From Methanoculleus bourgensis MS2 (GTDB lineage Archaea; Halobacteriota; Methanomicrobia; Methanomicrobiales; Methanoculleaceae), in the NCBI RefSeq assembly GCF_000304355.2, contig NC_018227.2, forward strand, positions 1,488,001-1,552,000: DNA of 64,000 nucleotides. The letters are read 5' to 3'. The notes below the pieces were generated by a model. It saw nothing but the letters and a program-made list of their open reading frames with translations. It had not been told where the DNA came from and ran no database searches. Made by a program: the position numbers and the translations under genes. How positions within the stretch are numbered: the first letter of the stretch is position 1; each line of letters opens with the position of its first letter. Positions 8,227 through 16,741 of this stretch are shown here, one piece after another.

Positions 8227-8400
8227 GAGGTGCAGGACTACCTCGCCGTCGGGAAGACGACCTACCATGCCCGGCGGCGGTGGCTCGCTGATGCCGGGAT
8301 CATCGACCCCCTCTGCACCGGGAAGGGGTATGAGGTCTTCCTCCGCTCCGCTTCCGACGAGGTTGCCGCCGTCTGCGCGGGACCTGATAGAGACCGGATC
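8227..8400 (+). pseudogene. Fragment resembling a helix-turn-helix segment
   Basis: An open frame from ~8230 gives VQDYLAVGKTTYHARRRWLA and continues with DAGIIDPLCTGKGYEVFLR, protein-like with the pattern of a small winged or plain HTH (GKTTYHARRRWL). There is no clear start, and the frame runs into repeat sequence. It is probably a leftover of a regulator or of a mobile-element gene; the function is not assigned. Confidence 0.25.
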
Positions 8401-8559
8401 CTGCCCGTGATTCGTAACCCGGGGTCATCGTTTTGGTTTGGGGTAACGGTTATGCCCGGTCGGTCTCGCGAGGCCGAACTCACCTCACCTGTCAAAAGAC
8501 CGATGATTGGACCGGTGATGGGGCGGGGTAATACTGACAGTACCGCATACACTTGTGGA

Positions 8560-8785
8560 CCATTTCACCTTATGTTGCGGGTTCTGGTGCGGATCACGCG
8601 GAAGATCGCGAAGGGGTGTGGAGCGTTCATGGGGCAGAGCGAGAGGCTGTACGCAGGAAAACACCCCATTCCCCAGGCTCTCACCCCATGCTGTGGACCG
8701 TGGTGGCTATCACCCTGGGGCACAAACAGAACCATGATTCCCCCACCCGCCAAAGCCCGGGCGGTTTTCATGGGAAATGCTAGCT
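8560..8785 (-). repeat. Dispersed repeat R1, inverted copy
   Basis: Same block order as at 3.8 kb but reversed: the end signature ATTTCACCTTA with GGTTCTGGTGCGGATCAC at 8565-8600; the block ATGGGGCAGAGCGAGAGGCT, complement of the CATGAGACTCTGCCCCAT-type block, near 8629; GTGGACCGTGGTGG at 8693-8706; and GCCCGGGCGGTTTTCATGGG near 8756. It fills the gap before the PAC2 gene, which is transcribed toward it. Confidence 0.7.
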
Positions 8786-8992
8786 GAAATGATCCACTAG
8801 AGCGTTGATGGCCGCTTCGTGCACAAGGATGCTCCATGAGATCGCGACGACAGATTCTTCCCTCGCGCGAGATCTCATCCCCTGCAACCGTTGACGCACG
8901 CTGAAACCCGCAAAGAACGTACTGGCGATCAGCCGGATCCCACGCGAAGACAGCCGGGCAGGAGACCCGCACGTACCCAAAAAAAGGATATC

Positions 8993-9739
8993 CTATCCGA
9001 TATAATTCAATTCTTCCCGGCTCTTGGCCTCCTCGGCCTCCCGGATCTTCTCTATCGCCTGCTCCATATCCTCCGCACGCTCCTGCAGGGAGGTATGGTC
9101 GACCTCGATCCCGAGCAGGCTGCAGAGCACCCCAAGAAGACTATCGGCGCTCTTCGGGTCGACGATATACCCGCTCGTCTCGCCCATCAGACAGATCCCC
9201 TCGATCCCCCGCACCTCACCAAGACCGAGCAGGAGCCCTGACGCCCCCACGATCACCCCGCCCGTCCCGGCGTTCTCAAACGACCCCCCGGCCGCCTCCA
9301 CCTCAGGCCGGAGCTGCTCCATATTGACCGCCGAAAGAACCCTCGGGGTCTCGACCAGGTGGCCGACGCCGTAGCCTCCGAGGGCATAAATCCGCTGGAC
9401 GCCCAGGTCTTCGGCGATATCCAGGTAACTCTCAGTCAGGATATAGTGCCCCTCTGCCGAGGTGCTCTGGAAATCCCCCACGAGAAAGAGAATCGCCTTC
9501 CCGTCCTTCTCGCAGCGGTAGATCTCGTTGCAGACGAGTTCGGTGACGCCCCGCTCGTCAACGACCACCTGCGGCGGGAAATGGAGCGAGTAGATCTCCG
9601 CTACCAGCTCGCCCCCTAACTCGTCGATAAGGTGGTCGGCGACCAGTTTTCCCACATGCCCGATGCCGGGCAGCCCCTCGATCAGGACCGGTGCCTCGAT
9701 ACCATCTTCCCGAAAAAAGTTCACGGTGACGTTGTCCAT
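8993..9739 (-). CDS. PAC2 family protein (proteasome assembly chaperone-like)
   Basis: 248-residue PAC2 family protein. Family hallmarks are the N-terminal LIEGLPGIGHVGKLVA, the HFPPQVVVDE segment and the glycine-rich ALGGYGVGHLVETPRV region. Archaeal members are homologous to proteasome-assembly chaperones (PbaA/PbaB), and some bind the proteasome; the exact role here is inferred. The C-terminus is a charged helix rich in Glu. Its start overlaps the end of nop10 by 19 bases, making it the last gene of the minus-strand translation/replication cluster, an arrangement common in Euryarchaeota. Confidence 0.9.
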   Translation of the reverse strand: MDNVTVNFFREDGIEAPVLIEGLPGIGHVGKLVADHLIDELGGELVAEIYSLHFPPQVVVDERGVTELVCNEIYRCEKDGKAILFLVGDFQSTSAEGHYILTESYLDIAEDLGVQRIYALGGYGVGHLVETPRVLSAVNMEQLRPEVEAAGGSFENAGTGGVIVGASGLLLGLGEVRGIEGICLMGETSGYIVDPKSADSLLGVLCSLLGIEVDHTSLQERAEDMEQAIEKIREAEEAKSREELNYIG

Positions 9740-9888
9740 CTGCGTACCACCCTCCTGTAACTTCCGTATCTATCCTCTGGCGAAAAACGTGCCGGATGAG
9801 CCGGCCGCGTCGGCCGGCCGCAGACCGGGCAGACCAAAGAGAGCGTGTATCGCCGGTCATACGGGCACCTGCGGATGCGGCTGCTCAT
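9721..9888 (-). CDS. nop10: H/ACA ribonucleoprotein subunit Nop10
   Basis: 55-residue protein with the Nop10 pattern: MSSRIRRCPYDRRYTLS, then CPVCGRPT, then HPARFSPEDRYGSYRR. In archaea Nop10 joins Cbf5, Gar1 and L7Ae in the box H/ACA complex that makes pseudouridine in rRNA. Cys and His residues of the N-terminal half fit a small zinc-binding fold, although the first Cys pair is reduced to one Cys (CPYD), as in several homologues. It lies between aIF2-alpha (6 bases upstream) and PAC2 (overlapping), the usual archaeal location. It is shorter than common gene-calling cut-offs. Confidence 0.92.
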   Translation of the reverse strand: MSSRIRRCPYDRRYTLSLVCPVCGRPTRPAHPARFSPEDRYGSYRRVVRRWTTSP

Positions 9889-9894
9889 GCTCTC

Positions 9895-10674
9895 TTATCC
9901 GGCCTTCTGCTTCCGGATAAACCTGCCGGACCCGCCCGCCCGCTCGACCACGCCGACAGCGGCATTCGCCGCCTTCTCGATAGCCTTCTCAGCCAACTTA
10001 TAGTCGGGCGCGGTCACTTTTATCCGGTATTTCGGGGCCCCGATGTAGACCAGGTCGATCTCGACATCCTCGATCTTCGGTTGCGCACTCCGGAGCGCCC
10101 GCCTGATCACGTTGACCCCGTCGGGGCGGGCCGACATCAGAATAAGATGCCCTGTGATCGTCACCCGGGGCACCTTCACGTTATCGTGCGCGATGGTGAT
10201 GAGCGAATCCTTGACCCGCTCGTCGAGTTTCAGCCGCTCCGCCGCCTCACCACCGGTGGTGACGATATCCTCAAACGCCGGGTAGAGCAGGCCGTATTCA
10301 TGGTATATGGCCTCCTCAATGACCCCCCGGTCCACTCCAGTCGCCTCAGCGGCGAACCCGACCCACTTGGTGGCCTTCTGCTCGTTCTTCCACTCGTGGA
10401 TCTTCTCGCGCCGCTGGTGTTCGTTAACGTCTTTAAGCGAGAGATCAATGTGGCCACGGCTCGGGTCGACATTCAGGACCTTGCAGACGACCTTCTGTCC
10501 TTCGCGTATGTAGTCCCGGATATACTTAATCCAGCCCCGTGCTATCTCGGATATTGGTATGAGCCCTCTTCGCCCGTTGTACTCATCCAGGGTCACGAAC
10601 GCCGCAAAATCCTTGACGTCCGCGACCGTGCAGACAACGAGTTCTCCGTCTTCGGGCCACTCTCTCTCATGCAT
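9895..10674 (-). CDS. eif2a: Translation initiation factor aIF2 subunit alpha
   Basis: 259-residue alpha subunit of archaeal IF2, which with the beta and gamma subunits delivers initiator Met-tRNA. The N-terminal S1/OB domain (ELVVCTVADVKDFAAFVTLD, then GLIPISEIA, then DLSLKDV) is followed by the helical and C-terminal alpha-beta domains. The start is set at ATG 10674 (MHEREWPEDG), which fits the family and has GAGTGAT 8 bases upstream; a TTG at 10689 would overlap the S27e stop. It lies in the operon between rps27e and nop10. Confidence 0.95.
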   Translation of the reverse strand: MHEREWPEDGELVVCTVADVKDFAAFVTLDEYNGRRGLIPISEIARGWIKYIRDYIREGQKVVCKVLNVDPSRGHIDLSLKDVNEHQRREKIHEWKNEQKATKWVGFAAEATGVDRGVIEEAIYHEYGLLYPAFEDIVTTGGEAAERLKLDERVKDSLITIAHDNVKVPRVTITGHLILMSARPDGVNVIRRALRSAQPKIEDVEIDLVYIGAPKYRIKVTAPDYKLAEKAIEKAANAAVGVVERAGGSGRFIRKQKAG

Positions 10675-10681
10675 GAAATAA

Positions 10682-10870
10682 TCACTCAAGTACTGCCAGT
10701 ATCTCAGCCTTTATATCAGCTTTCCCGCCGCGGGGCTCTGCGAGGAGACGCCCGCAGACACTGCATTCCACAACGGTACTTGCCTTCTCAAAGACTATCT
10801 GTTCATTCTCACAGTCGGGGCACTTTACCTTCAGGAAAGCGCTCCTATTCTCTCTGTTCAGCCGGACCAT
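10682..10870 (-). CDS. rps27e: Small ribosomal subunit protein eS27
   Basis: 62-residue zinc-ribbon ribosomal protein. The four zinc ligands are in CPDC (17-20) and CSVC (36-39). It begins [17 protein letters not shown] and has the usual archaeal length. It is seven bases from the upstream L44e gene and ahead of aIF2-alpha, a cluster conserved across Euryarchaeota. Confidence 0.96.
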   Translation of the reverse strand: MVRLNRENRSAFLKVKCPDCENEQIVFEKASTVVECSVCGRLLAEPRGGKADIKAEILAVLE

Positions 10871-10877
10871 AATAACC

Positions 10878-11156
10878 TCACTCCGTCAGTTCAAATTTAC
10901 CGGCCCGGAATCCCGGCCGGAGATGTGCCTTCCCGCAGACCGTGCACCGGTATCTCACGTTGATCTTCTTCGTCGGCTTGTCGCCGCCGGGCACCTTGCT
11001 GAACTTGCCCATGTTGCCCACAGTGCTCCTGCGCGCCTTCTGACGATCGATCCAGTTGAAGTGGCGTACCCGGCCCCTCTTCACCCTCACGACCTCATGA
11101 ACCTGGTGGTTCCTGCAGAATGGGCAGTACGTCCTGAATTTTGATGGCATCTTCAT
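10878..11156 (-). CDS. rpl44e: Large ribosomal subunit protein eL42 (L44e)
   Basis: 92-residue L44e, a zinc-ribbon protein near the ribosomal E site. Ligands are CPFC (residues ~11-14) and CTVC (~72-75). The basic central part ([20 protein letters not shown]) is highly conserved. The ATG at 11156 is preceded by AGAGG at 8-base spacing, and MPSKFRTY begins two codons later; either ATG is possible. It is followed after 7 bases by rps27e. Confidence 0.96.
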   Translation of the reverse strand: MKMPSKFRTYCPFCRNHQVHEVVRVKRGRVRHFNWIDRQKARRSTVGNMGKFSKVPGGDKPTKKINVRYRCTVCGKAHLRPGFRAGKFELTE

Positions 11157-11184
11157 GATAATAGCCTCTACTCGAGTACCTATA

Positions 11185-11835
11185 TTACTTGTTAAGCCTG
11201 ATATTTAAGGCTATGTCGCGCTCGCAGAGCACATCTGCATTGTTTTCCGGCAGGGTGACGATATCCCCCTGCTTCAACGCATAGACCCTCCCGTCAACTC
11301 CCATGAACGACTCCATATCAGAGCGGATGTACACAAGGGCGTAGGGAGACGTGACAGGGCGGGGAGCGGCCGGCTCCGGACTGACAACGGTCTCGACGGG
11401 CTCATCGATTGAGTCCATGGCCGCCGCACCGGCGCTGCCGAAAGGATACTCCTCCCCGTGGACGAGCGTCTCCCGGCAGCCCTCGATCGCGTCGATGATC
11501 TGCCCGTACATCGCCCGCTCGGCTGGGAGCATCTTTTTAGCCTCCTCCCTGTCGAAGTACTGCCCCTCGATCTGCTGGAACGCAAGGTCGAGGATCTGCC
11601 GGGTCCGGAGCGAGAAGATCTCCTGCACGGTATCGGTGATGCTCCCGATCTCCTCGATGACCAGGCTCCCCGCCCGGCTCTCGAGTGGATTTTCAAGGCT
11701 GTAATAGTCGGTCTTAAGTTTCTCGATATACTCCCGGGCATCCTCGTAGAGACCGGGCTCGATATAGGAGAGCCTGCCCGTGTGGTGCATATCAAGCAGC
11801 GTCTGCCGCAGTTTCTCCAGTAAGTCGGCGGTCAT
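11185..11835 (-). CDS. GINS complex subunit, Gins51/15 type
   Basis: 216-residue DNA replication factor. The N-terminal ~120 residues are helical (the A domain; note [21 protein letters not shown] and [13 protein letters not shown]), then comes a Pro/Ala-rich linker at ~140-160, and a small beta domain at the C-terminus ([20 protein letters not shown]). The A-then-B order marks the Gins51/15 type, which in many euryarchaea forms a homotetramer that links MCM and Cdc45/RecJ. It lies 4 bases downstream of priS, a pairing conserved in archaea. Confidence 0.85.
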   Translation of the reverse strand: MTADLLEKLRQTLLDMHHTGRLSYIEPGLYEDAREYIEKLKTDYYSLENPLESRAGSLVIEEIGSITDTVQEIFSLRTRQILDLAFQQIEGQYFDREEAKKMLPAERAMYGQIIDAIEGCRETLVHGEEYPFGSAGAAAMDSIDEPVETVVSPEPAAPRPVTSPYALVYIRSDMESFMGVDGRVYALKQGDIVTLPENNADVLCERDIALNIRLNK

Positions 11836-11839
11836 TGCC

Positions 11840-12955
11840 TCACGTACCCCCTGCGATCTCTGCTACGTTGCGGCAGCAGAGGAAGACCGCAAGCGCCTCG
11901 GGCACACTCACGGTCCCGGCTTTGAGCGCGTAGGTATTCCCGAGCAGGGAGGTGGTGAAGTCCATCTTCAGGTCCACCCGCACCTCCCGCTCACCGAAGA
12001 CCACCGCGTCAACGAGCGGGTCGAAATCGGCGAAGTCGCGGATGTCAAGCGGCACCACCCGCATACCGCTGCCGCCGTGCAGCGACCCCGGCGCCCGGAT
12101 CAGGCGCTTGATATCGGTCGTGACCGGTTCGTCAGCACGCGCCCCCGCGTCCCTGACCCGCTCCTCAAACCCAGGCGAGGCCATGATCGTCCGGACGACC
12201 CGGTTCTGCAGGAGCGTGCCGGGGCTCTTCGCACGGAGGGTATCGAGGCCCAGAAGGAACTCCTGGCCCACCCGCTTGCCGATCCCGTCAAGCTCCCCGA
12301 TATACGCCGTCGCCTCTGCCGGGTCAAGACCCGCGAGCCAGGCGAGGTGGTCGTGGAGGGCGCCCGCGTAGCGCCGCCGCCACCCGGTTGGGGGAGCTCC
12401 GGGGGCGAGCATCACGGCCGGGTCAATCCCGATACCGCAGACGTAATCGATGATCTCGCGCCGTTCCGGGCTCCCCCACCCCCGGACAGCGATATCGGTG
12501 ACATGGACGTGGTAGCCGCGCCCCCCCGAGAAGGCGAGCCTGATGTGGTTCCTGGAGAACCCGAGCTCATTGATCAGCATCCCGAGCAGTTTTTCGGTCT
12601 CCTCCTTGACCCGCGCAAGCATCATCGCGTAGGGGCCGCGGACGATCTGGTCGGCGTCAAGGTCGAAGATCAGGTCGGCGCCGGCCCAGTGCTTCTCGCT
12701 CATCGTCGGCGCCGACGGCGTCTGGTAGTAGGCGGTCGAGTAGTAGACGTGGGCGGGCACCAGGTTCTTCACGTAGGCCTCGAGTTCCTGCGGGTCCATA
12801 AACGCCATGTGCCGCCGCATCCTGACGTCGGATGTGGTATCAAAGAAGACAAAACCCCATTCGCGCTGCTCAAGGGAGGACGGCACAATGAGATTCTGCC
12901 TCCGGTAGTACTCCATGAACCTCTGCTTCACAAACTCGAGCGTCGCGGGCTTCAT
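11840..12955 (-). CDS. priS: DNA primase small (catalytic) subunit PriS
   Basis: 371-residue archaeo-eukaryotic primase catalytic subunit, which makes replication primers together with PriL (not in this window). The metal-binding acidic motif is FDLDAD at 97-102, and the nucleotide-binding SGGRGYHVHV is at ~143-152. A third conserved His/Lys region (LIRAPGSLHGGSGMRV) is also present. Its ATG overlaps the stop of elp3 by 4 bases, and GINS follows closely, so this is one transcription unit. Confidence 0.95.
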   Translation of the reverse strand: MKPATLEFVKQRFMEYYRRQNLIVPSSLEQREWGFVFFDTTSDVRMRRHMAFMDPQELEAYVKNLVPAHVYYSTAYYQTPSAPTMSEKHWAGADLIFDLDADQIVRGPYAMMLARVKEETEKLLGMLINELGFSRNHIRLAFSGGRGYHVHVTDIAVRGWGSPERREIIDYVCGIGIDPAVMLAPGAPPTGWRRRYAGALHDHLAWLAGLDPAEATAYIGELDGIGKRVGQEFLLGLDTLRAKSPGTLLQNRVVRTIMASPGFEERVRDAGARADEPVTTDIKRLIRAPGSLHGGSGMRVVPLDIRDFADFDPLVDAVVFGEREVRVDLKMDFTTSLLGNTYALKAGTVSVPEALAVFLCCRNVAEIAGGT

Positions 12956-14526
12956 ACAACTGTCTTGATCATATATGGCCCCACTCGTTCATATCCCTGT
13001 TTCCTGTAGTAGGGCCGCACCCCGACACCGCTCATCACCGCGACCCGCGCAAAACCCTGGCCACGGGCCTCCTCCTCGGCGCGGGAGAGGAGCCGGGCGC
13101 CGAAACTGCGGTGCTGCCACTCGTCCCCCTCCGCCGGGGTGCTGAGGGGGACCACGCTCCCGTAGACATGGAGCTCGCGCAGGAGCGCCGCACCGGAAAG
13201 TTCCTCGCGGAAGGTGCGGTGCGGGAACCGGAGCCGGGCAAACCCGACAAGGGCATCCTCAGAGCCCGCCTGGATGAACCGCTCCTCCCCGCCGCATGAC
13301 GCGTAGGCATACGTCGAGACCGCCACCTCCTCCGGCGCGGGCGTCCTGCCGACCTCCCGGCACCTGATGCACCGGCACCGCAGCCCCTGCTCACAGAGAC
13401 GCTCCCCGGCAAGCTGCCGGAAGTTGCTGTGCCGGGAACCGGCGACGATCAGTTTTGCCGGGATGTCACGCTGGATGCGCTGGAGACGGACGTACTCGGG
13501 GAGGAGGGATTTTCCATAGGCGATGAGGTCGATCAGTTCGTCCTCGGAGTAGGGGCGGTAGTCGCCCCGCTCCCAGAGCGCCTCGATCTCAGAGCCTGGC
13601 GTCACCAGGGTCGGGTAGATCTTCAGAAAGTCCGGGCGGAACCGGGAATCGGCGAAGAGTTCCCGAAACATCCATCGGTCGTCCTCCATGCTTGCCCCGG
13701 GGAGGTTTGGCATCATGTGGAACCCGACCTTCAGCCCGGCGTCGCGGAGGAGAGAGTTTGCCTCGACCGATTCCGCGACCCCGTGGCCCCTCCGGTTGTA
13801 ATCGAGGATCCGGTCGTCCAGGTGCTGGACGCCGAGCTCCACCTTGGTCACCCCCATCTCGAGCATCCGGTTGATATGCTCCTCCCGGCACCAGTCCGGC
13901 CTCGTCTCGAACGTGATCGCGACGCACCTGACCCCCGACGTCTCGTTCGCGGCAAAGACCGCGTCCAGGTCCGGCTTTGCCGCCGGGACCCCGGCCTGGG
14001 GGTAGTCGTTCATCGCCTGCACGGCTGCCCCGACGAACCACTCCTGGTATTCGACCGGTCGGGCGGTCATCGTCCCGCCCATCACGATCAGCTCCGTCTT
14101 GTCGACGTGGTGGCCGAGCGCCTCAAACTGCCCGAGCCGTGCCTGCACCTGGTCGTAGGGGTCGAACGCGTGCTCCCGGGCCCGGAGCGCCGCCGGTTCC
14201 TCGCCCGTGTAACTCTGGGGGGAGGCGAACGGGTGCTCCGGCCCGCCCGGGCAGGGCAGGCATTTCCCGTGAGGACAGGGGTGGGGTGATGTCATCACCG
14301 CGACAGGCGCCACACCGGAGAGCGTCCGGGTGGGTTTCACGAGGAGGAGCGGGCGGAGGAGCTCGCGCTCCTCCGGGGCGGCTGCGGCGAGAATCGCGGA
14401 GTTTTTGGGCATATCGGCGCTGTATTCCCGGCAGACCGCAAGCTTGATCCGCTGGATGTCAGGGTCGGGCCCCGTAGAAAAGATGCGGGAGATGATCTCC
14501 CGGAGTATCCCGGTATCGTTCATCAT
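12952..14526 (-). CDS. elp3: tRNA uridine(34) acetyltransferase Elp3
   Basis: 524-residue Elp3 family enzyme, which starts the cm5U34 modification of tRNA wobble uridines. The radical-SAM half has the cysteine motif CPHGKCLPC near residue 83-91, followed by QSYTGEEPAALRAREH. The C-terminal ~150 residues are a GNAT acetyltransferase domain (the LHVYGSVVPL and GFARVAVMSGVGVRPYYRKQ regions). The length is normal for archaeal Elp3. The start abuts the TAA of the UPF0058 gene, and the end overlaps priS by 4 bases. Confidence 0.93.
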   Translation of the reverse strand: MMNDTGILREIISRIFSTGPDPDIQRIKLAVCREYSADMPKNSAILAAAAPEERELLRPLLLVKPTRTLSGVAPVAVMTSPHPCPHGKCLPCPGGPEHPFASPQSYTGEEPAALRAREHAFDPYDQVQARLGQFEALGHHVDKTELIVMGGTMTARPVEYQEWFVGAAVQAMNDYPQAGVPAAKPDLDAVFAANETSGVRCVAITFETRPDWCREEHINRMLEMGVTKVELGVQHLDDRILDYNRRGHGVAESVEANSLLRDAGLKVGFHMMPNLPGASMEDDRWMFRELFADSRFRPDFLKIYPTLVTPGSEIEALWERGDYRPYSEDELIDLIAYGKSLLPEYVRLQRIQRDIPAKLIVAGSRHSNFRQLAGERLCEQGLRCRCIRCREVGRTPAPEEVAVSTYAYASCGGEERFIQAGSEDALVGFARLRFPHRTFREELSGAALLRELHVYGSVVPLSTPAEGDEWQHRSFGARLLSRAEEEARGQGFARVAVMSGVGVRPYYRKQGYERVGPYMIKTVV

Positions 14527-14793
14527 TTAGTGTTCGGTCATAACCCCTTCGGAACGAACATCATGCTGGTGCCCGATGTAGGGGTTATGGTGGGATCTGA
14601 TATGCTGGACGACCTCGCCCCCGAGGGTCAGAATAGCTTTTTTATGCGAGATCTTATTCTTATGGATATGGACTGGTGAGATGTGGAGAGCATTATACTG
14701 GTCGGTCGGGACCTCCTCCCCGGTGGTTCCTTCATAATACTTCTTAATGTGGACTAACAGCATGTGTAAGTGGAGCAGCTCTTCTTTTTGCAC
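14527..14793 (-). CDS. UPF0058 family protein
   Basis: 88-residue small conserved archaeal protein of family UPF0058; function not established. It begins MQKEELLHLHMLLVHIKKYY and is unusually rich in His (HISPVHIHKNKISHKK, then HIRSHHNPYIGHQH), so metal binding is possible. The start is a GTG at 14793 preceded by AAGGTGATATC, a good Shine-Dalgarno match. It is the first gene of the long minus-strand cluster leading to PAC2. Confidence 0.85.
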   Translation of the reverse strand: MQKEELLHLHMLLVHIKKYYEGTTGEEVPTDQYNALHISPVHIHKNKISHKKAILTLGGEVVQHIRSHHNPYIGHQHDVRSEGVMTEH

Positions 14794-14832
14794 GATATCA
14801 CCTTTTCCTCGAAGAATACTACTGTCCGCGGG

Positions 14833-14846
14833 TAAATATATTTTAT
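14833..14846 (+). promoter_or_regulatory. TATA box for the ADP-ribosylglycohydrolase gene
   Basis: TAAATATATTTTAT lies about 20-30 bases before the ATG at 14862, so the mRNA would be nearly leaderless, although GGTGATC 8 bases before the ATG could also serve as a ribosome-binding site. The region between the two divergent starts (14794-14861) must also carry the leftward promoter for the UPF0058-elp3 cluster. Confidence 0.5.
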
Positions 14847-14861
14847 TGGTGATCTTTTTAT

Positions 14862-15734
14862 ATGAATGAGATGCGGGCAGTCGGAGCGTTTATCGGGCTT
14901 GCAATCGGGGATGCCATGGGCGCGCCCCTGGAAGGCCTTCCGCCGCGGTCGATTGCTGTAACGGAGATGCTGGGCGGCGGGATTCACAACACCCTCCCGG
15001 GGCAGTACACCGACGATTCCCTGCAGGCGTCAGCCCTCGCCGGGACCCTCATCCAGTGTGGGGGGGTTGATCCCGAAGACTTCGCAGGGCGCCTGGTCCG
15101 GGTATACCGGGCCCATCCTGAGTTCTTCGGGCCGACGTCCCGGGCCGTCCTCGATCTCATCGAGAGCGGCGTCGGACCCGAGGCTGCCGCGGCCAGGGTG
15201 CATGAGGCACGGGGAGGGAGCCGGAGCAACGGGAGTGTCATGCGCGGGATCCCGGTCGGCATATTCTACCCCCCGGAGGAGGTACGGGCGGCAAGCCTTG
15301 CCGCGTCCCGCGTCACGCACTTTGACCCGGCGGCCGGTGAGGCGTCTGCGTTCGTCAACCGGATGGTCAGCGGGATGTGCCGGGGAGAAGAGGCGGACGT
15401 GGCCTTCGGGGAGGCCCTCGCCGCCTGCAGGGATGCGGAACTAAAGGATCTGCTCGGGGACTACCGGGCCTACCCGCCCGAACCCTCGCTCGACGCCGTC
15501 CTCTGCACCCACTGCGCCGTCAGGGTCTTTCTGGAGGCATCATCATTCCGGGAAGCCGTGATTGCGGCGGTCAACCTCGGGGGCGACGCCGATACCGTCG
15601 GCGCCATCACCGGCGGCCTCGCCGGGGCACGCTGGGGGTTAGGGACAATCCCGGAGTCATGGTTATCGGCGCTCCAGGACCGGGAGGAACTCATCGATCT
15701 CGCTCGAAGGCTCTGGTCGGCGAGCAGGGCGTAA
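14862..15734 (+). CDS. ADP-ribosylglycohydrolase family protein
   Basis: 290-residue protein of the ADP-ribosylglycohydrolase (DraG/ARH) family, which removes ADP-ribose from proteins or small molecules. Metal-binding motifs are GLAIGDAMGAPLEG at the N-terminus, YTDDS (~47-51) and the C-terminal NLGGDADTVGAITGGLAGA. The central RSNGSVMRGIPV is also typical. There is no dinitrogenase-reductase gene nearby, so the target is unknown. It stands alone, divergent from the UPF0058 operon. Confidence 0.9.
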   Translation: MNEMRAVGAFIGLAIGDAMGAPLEGLPPRSIAVTEMLGGGIHNTLPGQYTDDSLQASALAGTLIQCGGVDPEDFAGRLVRVYRAHPEFFGPTSRAVLDLIESGVGPEAAAARVHEARGGSRSNGSVMRGIPVGIFYPPEEVRAASLAASRVTHFDPAAGEASAFVNRMVSGMCRGEEADVAFGEALAACRDAELKDLLGDYRAYPPEPSLDAVLCTHCAVRVFLEASSFREAVIAAVNLGGDADTVGAITGGLAGARWGLGTIPESWLSALQDREELIDLARRLWSASRA

Positions 15735-15756
15735 CGGGACAGTGCACCCAAATATT

Positions 15757-15925
15757 CCCCTGAAAACCGTGTAGGGTTGGCGAGCGGGACGTTTCAGGGA
15801 ATTCGCTCATCAGGCCCCGGGCACAGATTTCCCACGGGTATCGCCTCTGCGGAGAGGGGGAGACCCCCTCCCCGGTCCCCACCCCCAATTGCGATATCCA
15901 CCACGGTCCACTGCATGGGGCTAAG
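15757..15925 (+). repeat. Dispersed repeat R1, first of a tandem pair
   Basis: Contains CTGAAAACCG near 15762, GGCCCCGGGCACAGATTTCC followed by GGGTATCGCC near 15814-15843, a GGAGAGGGGGAGACCCCCTC hairpin at 15851, and CCACCACGGTCCACTGC at 15898-15914. The distal CATGAGACTCTGCC block is missing; the next copy starts instead. It lies in the convergent gap between the ADP-ribosylglycohydrolase and UPF0179 genes. Confidence 0.7.
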
Positions 15926-15944
15926 CCCGGGGAAGAATCAGGTT

Positions 15945-16220
15945 CTGGCTACCCCCGGATACGGCTTTCCTCCCGTCTATCGCCACGCACTGCCCCCGCC
16001 CCCGGGCGGGGGAGGAGGCCGGAGGCCGGGAGGGGTGGGGGTACAGGAAGGGAATAACAGGTATCTTCTGCCCACCCCCAACGTGATTCCCACCACGGTC
16101 CACTGCCCGGGCCATCCCGGGGGAAGGCGTTTCTCATTCGGGCAGCATAAGACTCCGCCCCATAGTGGTTTCACACGCAACGTTGGCTCACGCACAAGAA
16201 CCAGCAAAATAAGGCGAATC
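15945..16220 (+). repeat. Dispersed repeat R1, second of a tandem pair
   Basis: Blocks: TATCGCCACGCACTGCCCCC near 15978, a GC-rich inverted motif (CCCCCGCCCCCGGGCGGGGG) followed by AGGAGGCCGGAGGCCGGG, CCACCACGGTCCACTGC at 16090-16106, the CATTCGGGCAGCATAAGACT block at 16136 ending in GTGGTTTCACAC, and the end signature GCACAAGAACCAGCAAAATA at 16192, followed by AGGCGAAT. It is the most complete copy in the window. Confidence 0.75.
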
Positions 16221-16282
16221 GCGGTAACGCATGCAGCTGGCGCTCCTCCTCACACTTGCAAAGACGGCCCGGTGCAGTAACC

Positions 16283-16735
16283 TCAGACCGGCCGGAGTTC
16301 CACCAGTTTCAGGGACCGGCCCCGCTCGCAGGGCTCGGGGGCGTTGCCGAGGACCTCCCCGACGACGTACTTCTCCCCCTCAATGATGCCGTCGGGGCGG
16401 CAGAGCCGGTAACTCCGGCAGCCAGTCTTTGGGCAGGAGAACTCGTAACTGATCCTTGAGTTTGCGATCGCCATATCAGCGCTGATCAGCGCGACGACCG
16501 GCGCCTCCACGACATCGACCGCAACCACCGCCTCGTGGTGGACCGGGCAGTCGTGCCTGGTGTTTGAACGGACGGTCACGACCCGGTACTTCTTCCCGGG
16601 CTGCAGGTTGTGGCAGACCTTGCGCACCTTGCAGTTCTCGCACTCGGGGCAGACGCTGCCCTCGTAGACAAAATCCAGCCCCGGCTTTGCGAGCACAACC
16701 CCGACCAGCGTCACCTTCGTCTTCTGTTTTGTCAT
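16283..16735 (-). CDS. UPF0179 family protein
   Basis: 150-residue archaeal UPF0179 protein of unknown function. It is Cys-rich: CPECENCKVRKVCHNL in the first third and CPKTGCRSYRLC, then CERGRSLKLVEL in the last third, suggesting bound zinc or an Fe-S centre (inference). The ATG at 16735 follows GGGAGTGAGTGAGG, which overlaps the stop of egsA, so the two genes are probably translationally coupled. Confidence 0.88.
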   Translation of the reverse strand: MTKQKTKVTLVGVVLAKPGLDFVYEGSVCPECENCKVRKVCHNLQPGKKYRVVTVRSNTRHDCPVHHEAVVAVDVVEAPVVALISADMAIANSRISYEFSCPKTGCRSYRLCRPDGIIEGEKYVVGEVLGNAPEPCERGRSLKLVELRPV

Positions 16736-16741
16736 CCTCAC

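Noticed and set aside
6640-8990. Attachment-site duplication for a tRNA-Val integrated element
   Set aside because: The tRNA 3' end (GAATCTCAGCGGGCCC) was not found again downstream within several kb, and no integrase gene is present.
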